Assembly: GCA_004794785.1 (NCBI GenBank) | Contig: SJOL01009432.1 | Coordinates: 400,584 to 464,583 of the forward strand | Direction: 5' to 3' | Length of the DNA stretch: 64,000 bases | Source: Opisthorchis felineus | Taxonomy: Eukaryota > Platyhelminthes > Trematoda > Opisthorchiida > Opisthorchiidae | In this document: piece by piece, positions 57,741 to 64,000 of the stretch | Layout of the letters: each line of letters opens with the position of its first letter | Position numbering within the stretch: the stretch's first letter is position 1 | Notes under the pieces: generated by a model | Seen by the model: only the letters and a program-made list of their open reading frames with translations | The model's database searches: none | Told to the model about the DNA's origin: nothing | Made by a program: the position numbers and the translations under genes

Positions 57741-58475
57741 CTTAACACATTGTCTTCGAATGTCCCTGAAACCAACCTGTCAGTAGATAGAGTCCGACCC
57801 GTAAATTCACATACCGTCTTCGGTTTGCCGCATTTGCAACAGTCTGTTTGCACTGGATGAAAAAATCTGGAGTAGGGATGCTAATAACCTTTGAAGAAAG
57901 GAGAAACACAGATAACATAATCCTTTTTTAGATGTGGTGTGGAGTTTCGGCTACCCAGGCTTGTAATTGGTGTCCGGTTTGTGAAACAATTTTGAGAGTT
58001 TCTGGAGATTTGACTCACCATTACCGTCAGAGAGGCTTCAACGACCCCCCTCAACGCTGCCAAACGTAGCGGTATAGTTCTGGAAAATCAGCTGAACCTT
58101 CTTTTTATTACGAGCAAGTCAGATGGCAACCGAGCTAGGTAAACAACGGTATCCAACAGTGAAAACGATCCCCGATAGGCTAACTAGTAAGATACGTCAG
58201 ATAACAGAGAGGTCATTCTTTCATTCCAAAGCGCACTGGCACACAGTTTCAAAAGCGCAGATATGCAAGTGATGCGTCGACGCTTGAACGAATCCCTATA
58301 AGTTACTGTCATAATCCTTGTTGCTCTCAAACAATCGTCAGCCTTTCCGCCGGCAGGACAGCGGTTGTGTAAAGCGGTCACTGGATGTGTACGGGTGTCA
58401 GCCTAGGCTTTCGCTGATAGGGGTTACAGGAATTTAGGGTCACTCGCCCTTTCAGCCTTGATTTCGCTACTTTGC
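57741..58475. other. No gene recognised
   Basis: Short frames only, no motif. Confidence 0.45.
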
Positions 58476-58796
58476 ATGCACGCAGCATTCGTGGTGTTTG
58501 CAATATGGTCAGATTCCTGGGGGCAAACAGAATCAGCAAATGACAACGGGTCGATAGGAGCAGTAGTAGGGGAAGTTTATAGACTCGTGAGGAAAAGGGA
58601 TCGGCAACTCCTCAGGAAACGAGGTTTTAGAGAGAAAATCATCAAAAAATATGTGAGGAACGACTCCACCCAAATGCGAGATAAGACCACTACCCCTATT
58701 GAGGGGGATTCCATTAAGGCCAAGCCGAAACGGATTGTAACCATTAGGTTGGCTGATTTCGTTGTTGATGTATGCATGCGGCCAGCTTTCCTATAG
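58476..58796 (+). CDS. Possible small secreted protein, 106 codons (doubtful)
   Basis: From the first ATG (58476) the frame opens with a short hydrophobic N-terminus (MHAAFVVFAIWSDSWG), like a weak signal peptide. It continues into a strongly basic middle with several dibasic sites (RKR, RKR, KK, KR). It has no cysteine pattern, domain or family I recognise. The length is within chance range for this window, there is no neighbouring gene and no splice evidence. Listed because signal-like start plus dibasic sites is how flatworm neuropeptide precursors look. No C-terminal amidation glycine precedes the dibasic sites, which argues against it. Confidence 0.15.
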   Translation: MHAAFVVFAIWSDSWGQTESANDNGSIGAVVGEVYRLVRKRDRQLLRKRGFREKIIKKYVRNDSTQMRDKTTTPIEGDSIKAKPKRIVTIRLADFVVDVCMRPAFL

Positions 58797-60500
58797 CATT
58801 ACGGCAGCACACTGATGTTTTCTACAGTCGAACAGTTCGACCAAGTTGTTTCTCTTTCCAAACGTCGCATTGTTGAGAATATTCTGTGGCACTTGCATTA
58901 TGTCGATGTTTTTTTCGCTTGAACAATACCGACCAATAGATACGATGCTTTATTTTGCCTCCAAAATGTCTCAAAATAATTACAAGAATTATTCACCAGT
59001 TGGGTGATGTTAACGTGATCAGCTGTAAGAAAGATAACAAAGTAAATAGTGACGGTGAGTATAGGGTCTTACCGTAGTCAGTAAAGTTGCTTGTGATATC
59101 TGCCTGCTGCGCGTCTGTAGCCTGACGTTGGAGATGGATTAGTAAACACCATTCTAGATCAATTAAACTGATATATAATCCGCCGTAGTTGTGTGGAATA
59201 AAATCCTACGACTAGAAGCACCATCACTTTCAAACGCCTCATCAGATTAGAACCCATAACTTCGGTTGTTCCTGTGTTCCAAATCAGGTCATGAACTTGT
59301 TTTCCCTACCCAATCCACTCATGTTTGTCTCCCCTGATTCTGAATAGGGTTAGGTGTTCACTCTTAAGTGGTGTATTCGTTCTGCCTGGTGGCTTGGCAA
59401 GTAGATGTCCTGGTTGTCTTTTGATAGTTAGCGCCTCCAGACTTTTATCCAGTGTGCAAAGGTGACTAATGACCGACTTTCTTAAGATCGGATGTGTCAC
59501 ATCTGTGGAACAGGTGATCTAACTGATAGTCACACTGGTAGCAACGTCAAATTTCAGCACGAATAAAGGATACGTTTCTTCGTTACATTAGTAAATTATC
59601 CGTCTGTATAATGAACCTCCATCTACGGAACAGAGAAACATTGCCGTGACCCCCAATTCTTTAACATTGTGAAAATGGAATCCTTCGTCATAAGTAAGCA
59701 TATTCAAATGACAATTGTTCCAGTTTAGTTGTTTGTGTGATGTGAATCCTCCGAAACAGCAACATTCTCTAGGAAGCGACCAGGAAGCGTTTTACCGGCA
59801 CTCCGACAAAAGCAAAACAAGTATCGTGTAAGCGGTTGAATGTAACGTCCGTAACCTCAGCCTTATTTCGGTCGCTACTTTAGGCGAAATGAGCTGAGAT
59901 TTGCATAACTAGTCAAGAGCCGACAGTTGGTTCTTAGTTTGTGACCGAAAGCAGCATGCATCTTATTTCCACACACCACGACACGAGAGACTTTACCGAT
60001 GACTTCCCCATGGCAGTATTCTCTCTCATTCCTCTTGGCGAGACAGCAGAAAAGTTTGTTATTATTGCCTTCTCAGCTGGTTTTCAGGTGTGACATGCAG
60101 TTGAGAATAAACGGCCAAGAAAAACAGTCCCTGCAGACAAATATATCTCTCCCGGGAATAGAGAACCCGGTCGATCAATAGCTTGTCCCGCTTTGTTCTG
60201 TTTTGCAAACCAATAGTATAATGGTTGGGACAAAGTTCTAGTCCCCTTATTTGATTTGGGCTTCGCATTATGTCCTTACCTCAAATAATCGAAGTAAGAA
60301 GCGATTTTTGTGCTCCAGAGTGATGTTTCTTTTGCTGAGGGAGGACTGCCTTACCGTGAAGTTGATTGTGACTTCGCCACATAGATGTATTAGTCTTCTA
60401 GCTTTATTGATTGATTTTCTCATTTGTGTTTTTGGGCTACCACCTTCCGGTTGTCGGCTCGTGGAAAAATAATCGATGGTCCAAATCACCATATCACTGA
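58797..60500. other. No gene recognised
   Basis: Frames of up to 68 codons without motifs. A gag for the + strand Ty3/gypsy element would be expected toward the right end, but no capsid or zinc-knuckle sequence is visible. Confidence 0.5.
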
Positions 60501-60775
60501 CTCCATCGACCGCTTAGCGATTGATCTACGCTGGCACCCCTACTGACAGAATTATTGACTCCGTACACTTCTGTTATAGATATCACAATCCCGGAACACA
60601 GCTTTTTCCTACCTTAGTGGTATTGCTTGAGGAAAGTTCGAAAACAAATCCAAAATCTCGGAGTGGTATGATGATTTTATTTTCTGACCACACTAAGGTG
60701 ACATTGAATTTACAGACGAATAGCGTCAATATTCAATGGAAATGACTGAACTATGCAAGGCTGCCCGTACTTACT

Positions 60776-61149
60776 TTGCGGAAAACTACAGTCCATCAGC
60801 CCATGTTAGTGGTTGATAACTTACCGTGGGACGTCATCCTCGGAGCAGATTTCTTGAGGAGTCAACGGGTGAAGATCGACTTTCCGGCAGGTACCATCGA
60901 ATTTGAGGGGAAAAAATACCCACCATCACAACTACTGACGCCTCCAGTGAATGCTATCCGGCCATGTCAATCAACGTAGACATGCTGCTTTCGCGGCTGT
61001 CACCTACGACAAGCTCGTCGGCGAAGGCGAAACTAGGGAGAGTTCTTTCAGATGTTCAGATGGTGGTCAGACGAAACATGTGCAATCTCATCGACACTGG
61101 AGATGCTAGACCCATCCGCCTATTACAACGACGTGTCCCGGTTCAGTAA
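60776..61149 (+). pseudogene. Protease C-terminus and protease-RT linker of the second Ty3/gypsy
   Basis: VVDNLPWDVILGADFLRSQ (about 60810-60866) is the conserved end of a retropepsin (x-I-L-G-x-D-F-L). It is followed by the strand VKIDFPAGTIEFEGKKY. A linker with DTGDARPIRLLQRRVPVQ then leads into RT. The catalytic D-T/S-G motif should lie about 60 residues upstream but is not readable at 60530-60770, where frames are broken. An in-frame TAA at 61147-61149 cuts off this part from RT. Confidence 0.8.
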
Positions 61150-62540
61150 CAACATCAGTTGAATCAACTGATTGATGACATGCTGAACAAAGATATCATC
61201 AAACCTTCTGCGTCACCATGGGCTTCTCCAATAGTTTTGGTAAAGAAACACGATGGCTGTTTACGTTTGTGTGTTGATTATCGCAAGTTGAATGCCGTCA
61301 CTCAGAAAGACTGTTTCCCACTACTCTATATTGATGATACCTTTCATGCCTTAGGAGGTGCACACTGGTTCAGAACACTGGATTTAGCCTCTGAGTACTG
61401 GCAAGTAGAAATACATCCTGGTGACCGTTGTAAGACCGCTTTTGCGATTCCATCGGGTTTATATGAGTTCCAAACCATGTCGTTTGGAGTGACCAACGCC
61501 TCAGCCACATTCCAGCGCCTCAAGTACACAGCTCTGCATGTACCAATTCCGCATAAATGCCTAGTCTACCTGGATGACATCGTCGTGCACGGCGGAACCG
61601 TCTCGAAGCACAACATTAACTTAAGACTTGTTTTGGACCAATTCAAATAACTCAGGTTGAAGCTGAAGCCGTCAAAATATGCGTTCCTCGAACGGGAAGT
61701 GAGCTACTTCAGGCATGTATTCTCAGCTAATGGAATCCGGTGTGATCCCACTAAGATAGAACAAGTTAAGACGTGACCAACTCCAAAATCAGTTGGTGAG
61801 ATCTGCAGCTTCATGGGACTGGCTTCATATCATCGTCGCTTCCTAGCTGGGTTCGCCAAGATCACTGCGCCACTTACATCCCTCCTACAAAAGAACGCTC
61901 CTTTTCTTTGGTCCGAACAACAGGCTAAGGCATTTAAACAGCTCCGTGACTGCCTGTCTTTCACACCTATTTTGACCCATCCCGATATATCACCGTCTGC
62001 TGGTATTTTTATCCTCGACACTGATGCAAGCGGGAACGCGATTGTTGCGGTGCTGTCTCAGCGTTCAGGTGACGCGATAGGAAGAGTAGTCGCATATGCC
62101 AGCCGAAGTCTTTGTAATCGGGAGAGATGATACTGTACGACGCGCAAGGAAATGTTGGCGGTTGTACACTTTGTGAGACGCTTTCGCCACTACCTTATCG
62201 GTCGCAGGTTTCTGGTCCGAACCGATCACAAATCACTACTGTGGTTACAAAAATTCCATGATCCTGAAGGCCAGATAGCCAGATGGCAGGAGAATCTGCA
62301 AGAATACGATTTCGAGAGCCAGCATCGAGCGAGTAAACGACACGGAAATGCGGATGCTTTGTCCAGCCGACCAATCGGCGGTCATGGCGGTTGTCCCTCG
62401 TGTTCGTTTTCTAAAGTCTTATCGTTGGCTCTACACGCACCAGAAATCGAGGAGTGGGTCACGGTTCAGTCTTCGGATCCCGAGTTGAAACTCACCTATG
62501 AGCGGCTGTTCCACGACCAACACCGGCCATCCAGTGAAGA
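61150..62540 (+). pseudogene. Reverse transcriptase and RNase H of the second Ty3/gypsy
   Basis: The reading stays in one frame. RT blocks in order are IDDMLNKDIIKPSASPWASP, LCVDYRKLNAVTQKDCFP, FRTLDLASEYWQVEI and FQTMSFGVTNASATFQ. The intact YLDD catalytic box is at 61567-61578. Then comes SANGIRCDPTKIEQV, with TGA at 61774-61776 where Trp is expected. RNase H keeps the first catalytic Asp in DTDAS (62017-62031) and a KEMLAVVHFVRRFRHYL block with Glu. It also has TDHKSLLWL and GNADALSSRP. In-frame stops at 61648 and 62128 and the TGA make it a pseudogene, but both active sites still look sound. The RT text (YWQ, YLDD, PSKYAFL) is typical Ty3/gypsy. Confidence 0.9.
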
Positions 62541-63720
62541 AATGGCGGGTTCGAGCTATCCATCTTTGGGCTCTTTGGTCTCAGATTCGTGTGACTGGTG
62601 GTGTCCTCTACTACCAAAAAGGCCCCACAGACTTGCGTCTTATTGAGGTACCAACCAATGCAGTCAAAACAGTTTTGAAGCGCCTCCATGAAGAATTAGG
62701 TCATGCAGGACAGAACAAATTGGAAGAGTCAGCTGGTCGCCGGTTTCGGTGGACACATATGCAGCGTGGTATTGCACTGTTCTGCCAAACGTACACTGAC
62801 TGTGATTAAGTAAAGGATTGCAGGCCAGGTGCCGCGGCACCATTGCAGACGATGAAAACCGGGTTTCCAAACGAAATGATTGATGTGGGTATTATCGGGC
62901 CGTCGCCTAGAACGGATCGAGGTAATGTATGTATCTTGGCGATGCTTGATCATTTTACGAGGTAGTGCGAGGCCATCCCATTTCCAGAACTAGATGCCTG
63001 GGCAGTGGCTAAAACTTTGTTCACCGAATGGATCGGGCGCTGGGCTGTACTCTGACCGAGGTTCCAAATTCGAGAGCTGTGTCACATTGAATATTAGGGA
63101 GACTCGCCCTACAGTGTATCATCCTGAGGGTAGTGGCATGGTGGGGCGCACAAACCGTACTCTGAAAGGTCTGCTAAAAGCCTTTATCAACCATGAAACA
63201 TTTGAGCAGTGGGATTTTGAACTACTGCGCTCTCTACTAGCTTACCGTGCTACTATCCAGACGTCTATCGAACAAACTTCATCCTTTATGACAACAGGCC
63301 GGGAGATGCGAATACCTTCCAATACACATTTACCTACTCCGGCTCCGGAAGCATTGTATTCTTCGGTGTTCGTGCGACGTATGCAGGCGGGCCTCGTTCG
63401 CGGTCACGAACTAGTTCGACAACAATTGCGGGCCGCCCAGAGATGCCAAAAAGAGCACTACGACAGAGCTGTACAAGATAGGTTGTTCAACCCTGGTGAC
63501 ACGGTTTGGTCGTACGAAACTGCCCCACCCGGTGCTATAGCGGCTAAGTTCCTTAGAGCATGGAAGGGACCGTATATGATAGAGCAAGCTCTTAGCGACG
63601 TAGCCTACCGCCTTCTTCACCCTGGGAAGCCTAACTGGTGAATCGTAGTGCATGTCAGTCATCTCAAGTCAGCAAACATGATATCCGACAGCGTTGTGGA
63701 CAGAGCCTTGCTTAGAGGGG
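62541..63720 (+). pseudogene. Integrase of the second Ty3/gypsy, catalytic residues lost
   Basis: After a frameshift near 62540 the zinc-binding domain reads RLHEELGHAGQNKLEES and ALFCQTYTDCD. The second part of the H-H-C-C pattern has a Tyr where Cys is expected. The core block (about 62870-62980) reads EMIDVGIIGPSPRTDRG. The Asp normally found three residues before the GP is Gly here (GGT, 62888-62890). A second shift near 63040 leads to GLYSDRGSKFES, which keeps the middle Asp. It is followed by GSGMVGRTNRTLKGLLKAF, where the catalytic Glu is Gly (GGG, 63144-63146). The C-terminal domain then reads VRRMQAGLVRGHELVRQQL and FNPGDTVWSYE, with a GPYMIEQALSDVAYRLL block. There are also stops at 62807 and near 62960. 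Dead enzyme. Confidence 0.85.
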
Positions 63721-63722
63721 GG
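63714..63722 (+). other. Polypurine tract
   Basis: AGAGGGGGG lies two bases before a TG (63725) that starts the probable 3' LTR. This is the normal position of the plus-strand priming site in LTR elements. Confidence 0.65.
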
Positions 63723-63724
63723 CC

Positions 63725-63994
63725 TGTATAATGTGCCATCGATAATTACAATCCCTCTTGTCTACTTTCAGAAGCGGCAGATGAAGACATCCTTGAATAC
63801 CATCCAGAGGAGCCCTCCCCCAATAACAGACACTCCTTGTGTGTTTATATGATTGTACCCCCGCGTTCTTCTTGCGGTCACCCCGACCCCACGTGTCCTG
63901 ATGTTCAGAGAATAAACTGCTAAACCTATGTTCTTGTTCTTCTCCGTGGATTGTTGGTGAAAGCTACCGACTTACTGATACATTCATATAACAC
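63725..63994 (+). repeat. Probable 3' LTR of the second Ty3/gypsy
   Basis: Starts TGTATAATGTGCC just after the polypurine tract and contains AATAAA (63911-63916), a fitting poly(A) signal. A CA-type end occurs at about 63990-63994 (ATAACACA). Its partner 5' LTR is not in the window, so the right border is a guess (it could lie beyond the window end). Confidence 0.55.
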
Positions 63995-64000
63995 ATCCCG

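Larger units (their letters stand above)
60530..63994 (+). mobile_element. Second Ty3/gypsy LTR retrotransposon, 5'-truncated and defective
   Basis: A pol polyprotein reads protease end, RT, RNase H, integrase in + orientation. A polypurine tract and probable 3' LTR follow. No gag, primer site or 5' LTR is visible, so the left edge near 60530 is approximate. Wording (CLVYLDDIVVHGGTV, ICSFMGLASYHRRFLAGFAK) differs from the Mag-like element at 17840, so this is an independent family. Pol has four in-frame stops (61147, 61648, 61774, 62128) in one otherwise continuous frame, then shifts frame near 62540 and 63040. It cannot produce a complete polyprotein. The stops are mostly single-base changes, so decay is moderate. 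Confidence 0.9.

Noticed and set aside
1..64000. CRISPR arrays, rRNA genes, bacterial operons, spliced-leader RNA gene
   Set aside because: No evenly spaced identical short repeats with unique spacers, no conserved rRNA segments, no tightly packed same-strand frames, and no sequence I recognise as a fluke spliced leader.

Overview
This window looks like gene-poor, repeat-rich DNA from an animal, most likely a flatworm of the digenean (fluke) type. Three things point that way. It holds many decayed endonuclease/reverse-transcriptase (non-LTR) retrotransposon tails whose C-terminal wording (FDHRCLRS-like, YGSETW-like) I associate with flukes. It holds two Ty3/gypsy elements and several tRNA-derived short repeats. 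There is no bacterial-style gene packing. The organism assignment is inference, not read directly. One ambiguous base (N, position 57624) shows this is draft assembly.

Only one convincing host gene is visible: an intact, uninterrupted 368-codon reading frame on the minus strand (36931-38037) for a coiled-coil protein with a C-terminal IQ-like segment and a lysine-rich tail, resembling the axonemal nexin-dynein regulatory complex subunits DRC9/DRC10 (IQCG/IQCD). The rest is mobile-element debris plus long stretches where I recognise nothing.

Layout. 1-7.7 kb: no gene, with a marked excess of G over C on the + strand from about 1.4 kb. 7.7-8.6 kb: non-LTR remnant (+). 12.2-12.9 kb: degenerate tandem array built from two unit types. 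13.6-14.1 kb: non-LTR remnant (-), abutting a repeat with an (ATT)n tail that recurs at 21.7 kb. 17.84-21.12 kb: a 3.3-kb Mag-like Ty3/gypsy element (-) with short (about 170-182 bp) LTRs, gag with one zinc knuckle, dead protease and RT, no RNase H, and an integrase that keeps D-D35-E. 24.2, 33.5 and (faintly) 36.3 kb: copies of one tRNA-derived SINE. 32.77-33.6 kb: three tRNA-like modules close together, one with exact 73-nt tRNA geometry. 36.9-38.0 kb: the DRC9/10-like gene. 40.7 kb: a MITE-like inverted repeat. 41.9 kb: a 24-bp-arm hairpin. 48.3-48.9 kb: non-LTR remnant (-). 55.6-57.7 kb: non-LTR endonuclease remnant (-) next to a non-LTR RT tail (+) ending in (ATG)n. 60.76-64 kb: a second, different Ty3/gypsy pol (+) with intact YLDD but several stops and two lost integrase catalytic residues, followed by a polypurine tract and a probable 3' LTR.

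The mobile elements are all defective: stops, frameshifts, deletions and mutated catalytic residues are visible in each. They do not form a pathway with the one host gene. I found no convincing new multi-gene system. The items most worth a second look are the 41.9-kb hairpin, the tRNA-like cluster, the two-type tandem array, the intronless DRC9/10-like gene and the selectively preserved integrase.
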